Shown here in pieces: positions 33,769 to 46,561 of a stretch of DNA of 64,000 nt (the first letter of the stretch is position 1; each line of letters opens with the position of its first letter). The stretch is taken from the NCBI RefSeq assembly GCF_050003625.1, contig NC_134398.1, positions 104,817,253 through 104,881,252 of the forward strand, in the 5' to 3' direction. Under the pieces are notes generated by a model, which saw only the letters and a list, made by a program, of their open reading frames with translations, was not told where the DNA came from and did no database searches. The position numbers and the translations under genes were made by a program. The DNA is from Haematobia irritans (Eukaryota; Arthropoda; Insecta; Diptera; Muscidae).

Positions 33769-34559
33769 AAGGACTCGCTATAACATAAAAATATAGACTC
33801 AAAAAATTGTACTGTGATCCAGATGTAGAGTAAATATAGATCATTTTATTACCACTCATTATGAATATTTTTATGTAAACCAATTTAAAACCGCACTAAT
33901 TTTAAATTATTAATAGAAATATACAGTTTCTTAATATGTGATTTATTTTAGAGTTATTTATTTTTTATCAATATAAAGTGTTTTTGTTTTCTCTAACATC
34001 ACACCATTCACTTATCAGTTTCTAAAATGTTACGAAATAAATGTATTTTTATTAATAAACACAAATACTGCACGCAAGCGCACCACGTGTGCGCTTCATA
34101 AATGCATCAACAGAACTGAATGCACCAATAAAACTCAAAGACACAAATAGTCATAAAGGACACATATGTAAAGAAAAACAACTCCACACACACATGATCC
34201 CTTTCTAATCTCGCTATTGCAACAAAACAACTATCACCACAAAAGATACCAACAACACACATTCCATAACATCATCGCAATAACAAACACAAACAAAAAA
34301 AAAAGATGATGCAATAATTTCATAATTTCTTCTCACTTCAATTTCCAGTATCACGTTTATTGATTAGTTGGTATTCTATCTATAGGATAAGGTAAAATAT
34401 ATTCAAAATTTACGAGGAATCCATAAAAAATTATATACACCCGTCAAGGATTAAATTAACTACTTTTTATTCTACTTTATCTAAAATTTTCAATGTGAGG
34501 AAATATACTCCAACTTATAGTAAAAACCGAAATAAGCTGTAGGAAGCCGCCATACGAAT
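33769..34559. other. No feature seen
   Basis: AT-rich. 34160-34310 is rich in ACAACA-type words, but no unit could be defined. Confidence 0.4.
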
Positions 34560-34900
34560 CGGTACTGTGGTTAAGTTAATTTTTACTACAAAAATTTTTT
34601 TCCATACAAAAATTTTTCTTAGTAAATTGTCCACATTTCGTAGTAAGATTTTTATATTGCCTATGTCTTTTTATAATACAATCAACGATGCATTAACTAT
34701 TGTATTGGAAATTTATTTAAGGAAAAATCCGTCCCATTTCGTAGTTAGTGAACTAAAAAACATTTACTGAAGTTTTATAAGTTTTCCTTTAGCTAAGTTA
34801 ATTTTCGCAGTGGTTACGAAAAATGAACTATATTACAGTAAATTCTTTGAACTATCTGGAAGTTAAACTGGTCCTAAAATTAACAAGACACCTTTTTTTC
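34560..34900. repeat. Probable MITE of the AAAAATGAACTA family
   Basis: Contains acgaaaaatgaactatatta and ends ttttttctgtgaa near 34900. Similar strings occur at 24370-24550, 59358-59470 and 63560-63728. Left end not defined. Confidence 0.4.
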
Positions 34901-34904
34901 TGTG

Positions 34905-35040
34905 AATAGTGAAGGTTCAGTGGTTAAAACTAGAAGTGCCCATATGTAATAGGCACTTTTAGTTAAATGTTTTATCACAATAGACTGAATAGTCTAAGTG
35001 AGCCTGAAACTTAATCGGGCTGCCCCTTTAAACTAACCTA
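34905..35040 (+). mobile_element. 5'-truncated LINE copy, 3' tail only
   Basis: From gaaggttcagtggttaaaac to ctttaaactaacctaac it matches the 3' tail of the LINE at 42808-49522 (49393-49522) with a handful of differences. Dead on arrival. Confidence 0.85.
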
Positions 35041-36619
35041 ACTTATGTCCCTGCTCGGGTGCCAATAATTACGCTGGAAAACTTCTTTCCAAACGGAGTA
35101 ACTACACCGCAGTGATAAACCCAAAAAAGGAAGGAGTTCGCCAAAATGAACTTCAAACGGTTTGCCGGAGTTATAATATACAAAATACAAAATCAAAAAT
35201 GGAATGCAGTAGTTTAAAGAACCAGTCTAACAATAACGGTATAACAGATTAACATTGAGAGACCAAGTGTCTCTGCTTACGGTAGTACATCATAGGCAAT
35301 AAAAATAGCGAGTTTTATTTATTTCAATTCAAGTTAAAATTATCGATAATTAGTTAATAATGAGGAACTTAAACTAAAGGGCCGCAACAACAATAATCCG
35401 CCCAAAAACTGTACTTCTAAATCCAAAATACTGACCTCATTTTGTTCAAATCTTGCAGAAAAATAAATTGTAAGGCCCATATCTCGAAAATATTAGAGAT
35501 ATTCGCACACACGAAATCTTTTATAAGTTCTATCCAGCAAAGATAAAATCATGGAAATTGGTTCATAATTGCGGATTTGACAAGTACAACAAAAATTCAT
35601 ATTCCCGATGTGTCCAAATTTCAACTTCTTAGGCCAGCCCGTGAACCTACTACACCCAGAGAAATCGTTGGTTGCAATTCGATCATTACAATAAGGATAT
35701 AATGACAGTAACTTATTTTTTGTTACAAGAACAATGTTTTGATTATATCCCGCATTATATATCCAACACAACTGTAAAAAAGTTCACAAAATCAAATAGG
35801 AATTCCTATAAACATTCAATTGGTTACAATAACAAATGCCTATCAATTTGGTTTTATGTTTCATTAAATTGTGGCATGGGAATCAACAAATGCTTAGTAT
35901 AACCAAAAGTTGAGAATAGTAAAAGAATTTTAGTTCAATCATGGGACGCACGTAAGGTAGTTGTTGCAACAAATAAATAGTAATATCAACATTGACTATT
36001 TAGATGGTATGACGCTACAAAATTTGCAAAACGGGGAACAGCTTTACTAAATGTACTTATTAATAGTCCGACATAAATTGAATAAATTTTTTCGCATTAA
36101 CAAGTGTAGACTAGAATTTGGCTTAAGGTAAGTACCGTACCGATTTAGTAAAAACAGAATATTAAAAAAGTTTCCATAAAATTTGCAGACTTCATACACC
36201 AACAGAAAGTTCTTTTCATTCAATTTTGTATAACATGCTTTTTTCATATTTTTAGTGGGCAATTTTTTTTTGTTTTAAATAGGTTAAAAACAGAGTAAGA
36301 ATTCATAAAATGGTACAAACCATTTAAATTTTGTTGAAAAAAATCTAAATCCAATCTGAAAAAATTGTGAATTTTTTAAAATATTTGTGGTCAAACGTTA
36401 CATACAAGCGTTAGGATCCATTATAAATTATAAAAAATTATAAAAATTATTTATTTAACAAAATATCACAGAATTTTGTAATTTACATAAAATTCTGTGC
36501 AACGGCTGTTGAAATGGAGGACTTCCGTCCTATGACAAGCCCATGTTAAATTCATCGCTTCTGCGTCAATTATGCACCACTTCCGGATCCAAAAAGAACA
36601 TTTTCATTACATTTTTGGC
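35041..36619. other. Mostly unassigned AT-rich sequence
   Basis: One possible MITE start (acccagagaaatcgttggtt near 35655) resembles the inverse of sequence ending near 40350. No gene was supported. Confidence 0.35.
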
Positions 36620-36897
36620 GACGCTTTTTTTGCTGGGATTATATGCTGAGAAGAATTTTCTCCCAAAGAATATTGTGCTCTAAATTTTTTTTCTGCCTAA
36701 TTGTATATTGTCTCACATTTTTTTCACTTCCATGAGTTTTTTTAGTTCTTAGCACCTTTTTCTGTAATACAAACATTGTAGAAGAAATTATTATATTTTA
36801 TAATTTTTTTTAAATTTTACCTTTTGCCGGACGGGGATTCGAACAGCGGACCACACAGTTTGTAAGCCAGCACACTAACCACTGGGCTACGTAGCTG
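36620..36897 (-). repeat. SINE-like element with a tRNA-derived head
   Basis: On the minus strand the head spans 36896-36826: an A-box-like tagcccagtggttag and a B-box ttcgaatcc, followed by ccgtccggcaaaagg and an unrelated body to about 36620. The body (gaaaaaggtgctaagaacta, ttaggcagaaa) is shared with the N1 elements. The cloverleaf pairs poorly, so it is not a working tRNA gene. Confidence 0.6.
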
Positions 36898-37018
36898 TTA
36901 TGGTCATCAAGAGATAATTATCGTTATAAGTTATATTTATATAGCATAGCTTGCGGCGCCCACGAGCCGATGCAAACATAACATTGTTTAACAACATAAT
37001 ATTGTTAAACATACATTT

Positions 37019-37095
37019 GTTGGCAGCGTGGAGCAGTGGTTGGTCGTCCGCCTTGCGTGACAGGGGTCCTGGGTTCGATCCCTGCTTCGACCAAC
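37019..37095 (+). repeat. tRNA-like sequence, plus strand
   Basis: 77 nt with A-box-like tggagcagtggttgg and B-box ggttcgatccc, GTTGG...CCAAC at the ends, and a T9 run three bases downstream that could stop RNA polymerase III. The acceptor and T stems contain mismatches and the anticodon loop has C at the position before the anticodon where U is expected. More likely a tRNA-derived SINE head or pseudo-tRNA than a functional tRNA. Confidence 0.5.
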
Positions 37096-37179
37096 ACCAT
37101 TTTTTTTTAAATATATTTTTTAACACATATTCCAGATTCGTTCGGAAGTTCCCGAAAAGGTGTTCAGCATTACATACTA

Positions 37180-38112
37180 AAGGGTGATTCTTTTGAGGTT
37201 AGGATTTTCATGCATTAGTATTTGACAGATCACGTGGGATTTCAGACATGGTGTCAAAGAGAAAGATGCTCAGTATGCTTTGACATTTCATCATGAATAG
37301 ACTTACTAACGAGCCACAACGTCGAATTTTCAGTGAATGGGCCCTAGAAAAGTTGGCAGGAAATCCGCTTTTTTATCGACAAATTTTGTTCAGCGATGAG
37401 GCTCATTTCTGGTTGAATGGCTACGTAAATAAGCAAAATTGCCGCATTTGGAGTGAAGAGCAACCAGAAGCCGTTCAAGAACTGCCCATGCATCCCGAAA
37501 AATGCACTGTTTGGTGTGGTTTGTACGCTGGTGGAATCATTGGACCGTATTTTTTCAAAGATGCTGTTGGACGCAACGTTACGGTGAATGGCGATCGCTA
37601 TCGTTCGATGCTAACAAACTGTTTGTTGCCAAAAATGGAAGAACTGAACTTGGTTGACATGTGGTTTCAACAAGATGGCGCTACATGCCACACAGCTCGC
37701 GATTCTATGGCCATTTTGAGGGAAAACTTCGGAGAACAATTCATCTCAAGAAATGGACCGGTAAGTTGGCCACCAAGATCATGCGATTTGACGCCTTTAG
37801 ACTATTTTTTTGGGGCTACGTCAAGTCTAAAGTCTACAGAAATAAGCCAGCAACTATTCCAGCTTTGGAAGACAACATTTCCGAAGAAATTCGGGCTATT
37901 CCGGCCGAAATGCTCGAAAAAGTTGCCCAAAATTGGACTTTCCGAATGGACCACCTAAGACGCAGCCGCGGTCAACATTTAAATGAAATTATCTTCAAAA
38001 AGTAAATGTCATGGACCAATCTAACGTTTCAAATAAAGAACCGATGAGATTTTGCAAATTTTATGCGTTTTTTTTAAAAAAAAAGTTATCAAGCTCTTAA
38101 CAAATCACCCTT
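37180..38112 (+). mobile_element. Mariner-like element copy B (DD41D, internally deleted)
   Basis: Termini AAGGGTGATT and AATCACCCTT with TA on both sides (37178-37179, 38113-38114). 933 bp. Same N-terminal deletion as copies A and C. Confidence 0.93.
37293..38005 (+). pseudogene. Truncated DD41D mariner transposase, copy B
   Basis: Starts MNRLTNE at 37293, then jumps to the catalytic core (FSDEAHFW, WFQQDGATCHTA). A single base is missing from the T-run near 37810 relative to copies A, C and D, so the frame shifts just at the third Asp region and resumes in another frame to the stop at 38005 (RGQHLNEIIFKK). No DNA-binding domain. Confidence 0.9.
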
Positions 38113-38114
38113 TA

Positions 38115-38548
38115 TTATATAAAATTTTTACTACGAAATTGTAAAGTGTGTTTTATAAAAGACTTAAAGTCAGAAAAGAAAAATGCTTGATATAAACGAA
38201 ATGGACTGAGTTCAAATCAAATATTATTTTTTTATTGCAAAAATAAAAATTGTGTAACAAATAAAGGTTTTTGTATACAAGTTTAAAATTTTCGAAGAAA
38301 TTCAAAAACTCTTACAAAAGAAGAACGTGAATTCGATTATATAAAAATATTTTTCCATCGAATCCTAAGGTTAACGATAACCATTCAAAAGCACATTATA
38401 TTTAAATTCTAAACAGTAATTTTACAACAGCACATAAATTTATTTTGGTGTGAACAATTGTTTGCTAGCATGTAATACCATTAATTTAGAAATATAAATA
38501 AATAAGAATTTTTATTAACGAATAATTTTGTACTAATTTAATTCTTAA
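38115..38548. other. No feature seen
   Basis: AT-rich flank. Confidence 0.4.
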
Positions 38549-38770
38549 GGCCGGTATAAATTGGTATTATCGCGTTAAAATGGCCAGGTTTACCCTTTTA
38601 CTTTTCTTTAATAATTTCTTTTAAAGAAAATAAACTTATTCAATTGTTTTGGATCTTTCCCCACCATGTTATAATACAATTTACCGGAAAAAGTTGTAAT
38701 GTTATTCTGGTTTTGCCGCTAAAATGAGAAATAATTTTAGCGGCAAAACTCGAACTCAATGCCCGCTTTT
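38549..38770. repeat. MITE of the AACTCGAACT family
   Basis: Starts AAGGCCGGTATAAATTGG and ends TTTTAGCGGCAAAACTCGAA followed by CTCAATGCCCGCTT. Combines the AAGGCCGGTA terminus seen at 222 and 2122 with the inner motif of 991-1185. About 220 bp. Confidence 0.6.
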
Positions 38771-39835
38771 ATTTTCGAAAAAATCCGTCAACTCCTCTTG
38801 GACTACTCATTAATAAAGAGGAACTAATCTTTGTTTTTATAGATCTTACTGTTTAATTTTTCACTGTTTCGCCCTGTTTTCATTTTACTTTCACAACTCT
38901 AAAAAGAGTGCACTGAAAAAATATTGTCGTGAGGCCAAAGAGCTCATGTCCTTAAAATAAGAATACAACTTTTGCTTAGCTTAGAAGACGCATTTCTCTA
39001 ATATAAAGTTTTTTCCATCTTCAAAGGTCGATACTTTCAATGAAGTCGTGTTGTCGTTATAATTAAGTGATTTGACTTAAAAATGGGTATCATAACATGA
39101 AAGAACAAATTTTTGGACTAAGGTCATCTTGACTTTAATAATTCAGAAAAATTCTTTGAAATTAATGAAACTGTCTTTAAATTTGTTGCATTTTTGCATC
39201 TTGACTACAAGGCAAAAATCATTAAAAAATAGGATATGTTTTTCAATACTTTATTTTAAAGACATTTTTTACTTGAAACATAGCATAACTTCTACTGGAA
39301 GTCTTGTTTTTAACGGACATTTTATAGCATATGAAAAAAAGCTGAAAAGGCGAAAAATTTAAATGTGCTTCGTAGAGTCAAGTACACAAAACCCCATTTA
39401 AAACACCAAACACCAACACCAAAATTGTTAAAGTGGAGACACAATCTTTGGAACCGGACATTCTCTTTGTTCAGTGTATAGTGCCCTTTCGTTAGTTTTT
39501 ATGAAGATCCCTTTAATTACTTTTGTTTGAATATTTTGACTTACTAGTCCTACGTTCCGATTTGTTTTGACGAAACAAAAAAATTGTGCCCGTAATGCGA
39601 AAATGATAAACAAAACTCATGCTCCTTTTTTCAAATATATTTTATCTTAGTTCCGAATGAATTTTCTATCCGAATACTCATTTTACTCATAATATGTAAA
39701 TGTATACTTGTTTATATTCACACGTAGTATTTTTCCTATATTTACTGAAATTTTCTTTGTGTATATATATTTGTAATGCGCCAATTGGTTACTTTCATTA
39801 TTTTACTTCTAGCATACACTTTGTCTCTCTTTGTA
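38771..39835. other. No feature seen
   Basis: AT-rich. Open frames here are short and of chance composition. Confidence 0.4.
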
Positions 39836-40029
39836 AACACATATATGTTTATGGGCTATTTCTAAATTTATAATATGTTCTAACATATTAACATATATGT
39901 CCCAAACATATTATGCTAGTTTATGAACATTATATGTTTGCACTCAAAAATATTGTGTTTAAAAATTTGAGTTCTAAACATATAATGTTTATACCCAAAC
40001 ATATGAAAAACAGTCTTTTTCGTCCGTGT
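39836..40029 (-). repeat. N1 element fragment, terminal 190 bp
   Basis: Runs from cacatatatgtttatgggct to cagtctttttcgtccgtg. It matches 58645-58898 in the same orientation with some deletions. The rest of the element is absent. Confidence 0.75.
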
Positions 40030-41097
40030 AGCACCTAATATTTTTTATATTTATTTAAATAAATAAAATCTCAATATAATCTGTGCTTCTCATTTAATAT
40101 TGGAATTTGGTAAGTATATCTAAAAATTAGTTAAGGTAATAATAAATAAAATCGAGGGCGGTTGCACCAACAAACCAAACAATTAATATGAGATTGCGAC
40201 AACCAATGCAAAGTTGGTCTAACATACTACCATGCAGTTACAATTGCCAAATGTTAGTTGTGCTGACAGACACCATTGATAGTTGATGGAACCACCCGCT
40301 TTCGGTTGGCAAATAATTCGGTTGAGGCAACGAATTTGTTTTCTGGGTGTAGGGGCCTAAGAAAAAATCTCACCTTTGACATAAAGAATAAATTATGTTG
40401 ATATCTTAATCCATTCAAAAATTACAAATTACTATAACATTTATATTTATTAAATGTGTGGAATAAATTGAATTCCATCAAAGTCAATTAGCCCTTATAC
40501 TACGTTGGGTATTACGTCGTATTTTTCATCACCGAATTTCTTACTTTTGGATTATAATTAAAAGTTCTTACTACTCAGCATGAATTGATCATATGTTACC
40601 AATTAATCCACTGAGTGATAGAAATTGTTAATTATATTCGAACAGTAAGATATGCGGTGTTGAAAAATACGATATGGGTCATCAAAAGACCCCAACGTAG
40701 TATAAGGGTTAAAGAGGTAATATTTATACAGAAAATGTAATCGCGAAAATAAAGTGATTTTCAACTCGAAAACAGTACGGCAATCTGCAATGAAAACAAA
40801 TAAATAAATATTTATAGGAATTGTATTTGATAGCGCAATGAAAAGACGGACACGTTAATTAAGTTTGAACTCTTTATTGTAACTGAAATGTCATCTTAAC
40901 CCTTTCGACCCCCAATTTTTATAAATATCGCTAAAAAAATTGTATACTCTTAATCATGTTTAAGTAATTTAAGAAGCGTCCAGCCAAAATTTCGGGTTGT
41001 GGCTATAAAATCGTTTGTTTTGTAATTATAGACGTATTACGTTTTATTGGATTTTTTTACATATTTTGTTATTATTATAGTAAATATATACATTCCT
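40030..41097. other. Unassigned, with two repeat termini
   Basis: A string ending gttttctgggtgtag near 40353 could close a MITE. At 40741-40790 the sequence cgcgaaaataaagtgatttt and cgaaaacagtacgg is the inverse of the R1 terminus at 222. No gene seen. Confidence 0.4.
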
Positions 41098-41762
41098 AGA
41101 TGTGCGCGTAAGTGAAATTTCACTTACGCTCACGCGCATTCACGAAGAAATATTTGTACTCACGCACGCCATGTGGGTAGGAATTCACGTTCACGAAATT
41201 CACGAAATCAAAAGTTATACTCGCGCACGCTCACGAGCGAACAAAATTTTTGTCTCAGGTTCCAGCATGATTCACCACAATTTTCGTAATTCACAACAAA
41301 TCTCGTGACTCAGGAAATTTTTCGGAACACGACAATTTGCGTGATTCAAGACAAATCTCATTACTCGCTGCAGTTACTGATCAGTAAGTAACATTCATAA
41401 CTCACGACGGAACCATTAGCAAAATTCAAATATGTTTCACTTATCTTAGGCATGATAAAATCCGTGAAGGTGATTAAAATCGCTGAGCTTGAATTGTGAA
41501 CGTGATCTTTCTGTCTCTGTCTTAACGTGAAAGTGAATTTTATAAAGAACGTCAATTTTATCGTGAGCGTGAATTGGATCGTGAACGTTAATTTTAATCG
41601 TGAGCGTGATTTCGGAGAAATTTTACTCACGCAATTTGATTTTGAATTTGATTTGTGCTCACGCACGACAAATTTTTGTTTAGTCCCGATCACGCACATT
41701 CACGAGGTTTAGTTTAAATTTCATTCACGGCTTCTCGTGAATCATGCATGATTCACGAAAAT
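41098..41762. repeat. TCACG-rich degenerate repeat
   Basis: Dense in TCACG/CGTGA words (ctcacgcacgcc, attcacgaa, gtgagcgtgaa) for about 660 bp, beginning TAGATGTGCGCGTAAGTG. This resembles the TAGAGGTGNGCGCG MITEs in the composite arms and is probably a larger relative. No regular unit length. Confidence 0.6.
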
Positions 41763-41823
41763 GTTTTTTTTTTGTGTTCTGAACCCATGCCAGTTTAACT
41801 GGCGGTCTAAAAAACCAAAGTAT

Positions 41824-42446
41824 TGTTACGTTTTTATATTGAGGCGTATTTAATTATCCGGTAATTAAAACACAGTTCTTTTCAAATAACGACAATCTAC
41901 AATTTATTTGTTTAACTGATTGGTTTCACTAATTTGCTCTACGATGTGTACTGTATAATTTTAGGTTACGACTGACTTTACAGCTCCCTCCGCCAGGGGC
42001 TTATATGCAGTGATTTGACGATTTTTCTGGATAGTCTGGCCTACAACCATCTAGAACTATCTAGATACAATTTATCTAACAGCACATATTCAACTGGTTA
42101 TCTTCATTGACTACAGCCATCTGGAATGTTCTATCGGGCGTTATTGTACAGGTGATATGGCACACATACTTTTGGGCTTATGCTAATAATCTAATGCATT
42201 CTACTATCTGGTAGATGTCGTGCAGGCATAACATAAGTGATTATGGTCATAAATATTACTACGATTATAACAATAAGTAAAACAAAAGGCGTTACTTTTA
42301 CAATGAACGATTGGAAAACTAAGAACACAAAAGATGTTTAGGAAAGTACTAGAAAAAAAAAAGAAATGACTCTAACAAGTTATGACGTAATTTTATCGTC
42401 CTTCCACTTGCTGAAGCTTAAATCTAGAAATATCACATTCGTAACA
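41824..42446 (-). repeat. Gypsy 3' LTR, 623 bp
   Basis: Complete copy from TGTTACGTTT to TTCGTAACA. It matches the partial LTR at 53737-54112 along its right part, with substitutions and one unalignable segment near 42390-42415, so the element is not young. Confidence 0.9.
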
Positions 42447-42795
42447 CTGTCTCCCGCTTAAGCCTGTTCGTCCCGAATAGGCACAGAACACGTTTCGTAT
42501 GGAGCCAAACGTTCCAGGTGAACGACTTTCATCTTTGGCCTTGGGCTGTCGTCCTTTTGAATGCGGTATACATCATTGATCTTCGTGATGACTTTATATG
42601 GGCCTTCCCACTGTGTTTGTAGTTTAGGACATAATCCTTTCTTTCGTTGCGGGTTGAATAGCAGAACCAGTTGTCCTTCCTTAAAGCCCTCAGTGTTTGC
42701 TGCACGATCATATCTCGCCTTCATCCTGTTGCTAACCATTTTTATTTTGTTTCGCACCGATTCGTGAACTTTACCAAATGTGTTTGATATGTCGT
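42447..42795 (-). pseudogene. Gypsy integrase, C-terminal part
   Basis: The minus-strand frame contains MKARYDRAAN and LQTQWEGPYKVI, typical of the region after the gypsy integrase core, and stops just before the LTR. Separated from the rest of integrase by the LINE insertion at 42808. Confidence 0.85.
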
Positions 42796-43037
42796 TACTG
42801 GTTTCTTACTAACAACCGTCGAACTGAACGGACGTGTTTTCTAATAGCGGAGTATTTCATCGTAATAAGTACTTATTACGAATTTCACGTGTGGTGGAAA
42901 TAATAAACCACCATGCAGCGAAATTCAAAGTCATCCACTGGGTTGCTAACTTCAGGGCCCAGTGGACGGGTAACGACTGAAGTTATAAATTTGGGCAGCG
43001 ACCAAGAGTCAGGCCCAATTAGTCGACCTGTAGACGG

Positions 43038-44088
43038 GTGACGACATCAAAAGGCGGCAATCCCTCTCGAAAGAGATTCAAGGAACGAAGAAATGCTTTG
43101 TTTATCCTAAAGAAATTAGGATCAGTCGACCCAAGCACGTTGTCGGCTAAGCAAAGCGATTCCTTAAAATGGGCTCAAGGAATTCTTGAAGCTGGAAAAA
43201 GGGAACGATCACCGGATGAGCTACCATCCTCTAAACGGGATCAAAGATCATTTGCCTCAGTTGCAAAAGACAGCCTTGTGATGGCTATTATTAATAAAGG
43301 AGCATTGGACGGTATGATTCCAAGGCAAAAATGGGGGGAAATTGAGAACGCGATGTCTGGTGTCTACTCAGATGTGCGAAAAAAGTTTCCCGGACCAAGT
43401 CCTCGACAGCAAGATGCTGGATGGTATCAAGGACGATATAAGTTAATAGCTTTTGCAGACCAGAGGTCTATGGATTGCTTTAAAGCTGCATTGATGCTAA
43501 TTGGTGAAGTTTGGGAAGGAGCCGCTTTGGAGTTAGTTGATAAAAAAGACATACCGGCTAAACCTAGAGCACATGCATGGATACCGGCAAACCCTCCTGA
43601 TCCTGAGTCAATACTAGAGAGACTAAAAGAATGTAACCCAGATCTTCCAACCGCCGATTGGAAGGTTGGTCGTTTGGATGAGGTGGATGGACCAAGACGA
43701 CATGCGGTGTTTATATTAAACATAGAGTCGCTGCCACATCTAGCCCAGACCCAAGGACGCGTAAGTTATGGCTTTCATGATATCCATATGAAGGTATCGG
43801 TATCAGCCAAAGGATACCGAAACGGACAAGCCTCCGGTAGAGTCAGCAGTGAAAAAATCTCCTAGCGAAGCCGAAGGAGACATAAAACCTGCAGACTATG
43901 GCGAAAATCATATGCGGGAAGTTTCTACAGGCTCAAGCCTCACCAAAGCTGAACCGCGGATTGTTGCGAGAGTCACCGAGATCTGTGAAGAGGAAGCCCT
44001 TGATGACTTAATTGAAGCGGCTGATGTGACGGTGGTTGAAAATTTGGATGGTTCTACGGTTCCTCCAGATAAATCTTCACCATTGTAA
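43038..44088 (+). pseudogene. LINE ORF1 (Gag-like), frameshifted near its end
   Basis: The first frame (43038-43865, 275 aa) begins with a basic segment (SRKRFKERRN) and continues with ALDGMIPRQKW, DAGWYQGRYKLIAF and PRAHAWIPANPP. This is the ORF1 layout seen in insect R1/LOA-like elements and resembles the DUF4780 domain. A frameshift between about 43800 and 43850 moves the remaining acidic C-terminus into the frame ending at 44088. It would normally bind LINE RNA. ORF2 overlaps its end. Confidence 0.75.
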
Positions 44089-46561
44089 GGCCGCTTGTGC
44101 TGCCTTAAAAGTTCTCCTGATGAAAGGAGACATAGATATAGTTCTTATTCAAGAACCATACATATATAAGAACAAGATCTGTGAATTAAGCACTCCGGGT
44201 TTCAAACTTTTGCATAATACCGGTATCGATATAAATCGAGCTTGTATAATTGTTAAAAACGAACTAAACTTGTTTCTGCTTCCTTCATTGAGCAATGCAG
44301 ACACTGTCGTAGCCAGTCTAGAGATATCCACATGCAAATATTGGGTATCTTCGGTCTACATGGGACATGATAGGGATATGCCACCCTGTGCCGTTAAGAC
44401 CTTAGTTGAGGAGTCACTAAAAACAAAGACAAAACTCATTATGGGATGCGATGCAAATGCACATCATAGTATTTGGGGATGTAGTGATACTAATGCAAGG
44501 GGAGAGTCGCTAATAGAGTTTATTTTGCGTACTAACCTGGTAGTTTGCAATAAGGGAGATGCACCAACCTTCGTCACCAGGAACAGACAAGAGGTTTTGG
44601 ACGTAACGTTGACCTCTCCGGAACTGAATGATAAGATATCTGAGTGGCAAGTTTTGAGGGAACATAGCTTCTCAGATCATCGCTACATCAGTTTCAGATT
44701 GGCTGTTCGTACTTCAAAGATCATATTTCCGCCAAATGTTAGGAAAGCTGATTGGAATAGGTATAGGGAATCGTTCAATTTGATGATACCGGAAATGCCA
44801 GAGACAAATATGAGCACTGTGCAAGATATCGAACACGCAGTGGAGCGGATTACGAAGGCCTTCAACATTTCACTAAAAGCTGCTTGCCCTAGAGGAAAGC
44901 CAAGGGGAAAAAATCGGCCGCCATGGTGGACTACGGAGTTAAGTAATATGAGGAAATCCTGCAGGAAGCTCTTTAACAAAGCAAAGTCCACAAGAGCTCC
45001 GGAGGATTGGGACACTTCCAAGATGAATCTGAGAGAATATAAACGAGAACTGAGAAGGTCTCAACAAAACTCTTGGGATGATTACTGTAGCAGTATTGAG
45101 AATACGTCAGAGGCTTCCAGACTACGGAAGGTACTAGCATCCACTAACACTGCTCCAGGTTTCATTAAAACATCGGAGGGAAATTGGACAACGTCCAGTG
45201 AGGAGACGTTGGAGGTACTTTTGGACACACACTTCCCTGGAAATCAGAATGTTGAACCATGTTCCGGCGGTGTAACAGAGGCTCGGCGATCACTTCCTAT
45301 CGAGGAAATTGTGTCGGAATCTAGAATAAAATGGGCTTTAAATAGCTTTGGACCATTCAAATCCCCCGGACCTGATGGAATTACTCCGGCGGAGTTACAG
45401 GCAGTGGCTGAAAGAATTATCCCCTGGTTGACGGTGATATATAAACAATGTGTAAACTTAGCATATATTCCAGAAAAGTGGAGTGAAACAAAAGTCGTCT
45501 TCATACATAAAGCAGGAAAAGCCTCTCACTCGAGTGCGAAGGATTTCCGACCAATCAGCTTATCCTCATTCCTACTTAAGACCCTGGAGAGGATGATAGA
45601 CATGTATCTTAGAACTAGCGTGGATTCAAGTTTGCTCTCGAAACGACAGCATGCATACTCGAAGGGCAGGTCTACTGAGACCGCATTGCATGAACTGGTC
45701 AGCTTTATTGAAACCTCACTATCTGTCAAAGAATACACAATCGTGGCGTTTCTAGACATCGAAGGGGCGTTCAATAATGTCCATCCGAGCTCGATATTAA
45801 ATGGACTGACAACTCTGAATGTTGATCCAGGTATACTTAGGCTGTTAGACGAACTTCTAATAAAGAGACGTATTTCAGCCACACTAGGGCAAGCAAACAT
45901 ACAAAGGTATGTGAACAGAGGCACTCCCCAAGGAGGAGTTCTATCACCTCTTCTTTGGAATGTTGCTATAAACAACCTTCTGGTTTCTCTAGAAAAAGAA
46001 AGGATAAAAGTGGTGGCATACGCAGATGATGTGGCGCTAGCAGTCAGGGGAAAATTCCCATCCACAATCAGAGATATTATACAGAGAGCTCTCCGGATGA
46101 CTGAGAAATGGGCGAAAGATAATGGTCTTGGTGTAAATCCAGCAAAGACAGAAATAGTCATGTACTGCAAAGATCGCAAAACTCCCACGGTTAGGCCCAT
46201 TTCCTTAGGGGGTACTGAAATTCCCTTTGGTGAGTGTGCAAAATACCTTGGCGTTATTTTGGACAGGAAGCTGAATTTTAGGCCTAATATTGAAGAGAGG
46301 GCGAGAAAAGCCACGGTAGCTTTGTACTCGTGCAAAAAGGCAATAGGGAAAAAGTGTGGACTAAGACCAAAAATTGTGCATTGGCTATACACGGCAGTGG
46401 TTAGACCTATAATGCTATATGGTGTTGAAGTCTGGTGGCCGGCACTTCAGAAACCGACTTGTTTAGATAAAGTTCAGCGTATGGCGAGCTTATGTATCTC
46501 AGGCGCATTTAGTAAGACAGGAACAGACTCCCTTAATATCATGCTACATCTATTGCTTTAG
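44036..46561 (+). pseudogene. LINE ORF2: endonuclease and reverse transcriptase, 841 aa
   Basis: Residues 1-225 are an apurinic-type endonuclease (LQINLHHCK, IQEPYIY, MGCDANAHHSIWG, SDHRYISF). RT follows from about 430 with SPGPDGITP, FRPISLSSF, AFLDIEGAFNN, GTPQGGVLSPLLW and the catalytic YADDVALAV, then the thumb region. The frame breaks at 46561, where one base appears lost after HLL, because the next frame continues with LDILAKQSAATTAVRLRE. It starts inside the end of ORF1, as is common for these elements. Confidence 0.92.

Noticed and set aside
37019..37095. A functional tRNA gene
   Set aside because: A and B boxes are present, but acceptor and T stems have several mismatches and the base before the anticodon is C, so it is annotated as tRNA-like only.
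45526..46392. A 288-codon minus-strand frame (and 47280-47954)
   Set aside because: It is the antisense of the LINE reverse transcriptase, which is clearly coding on the plus strand.
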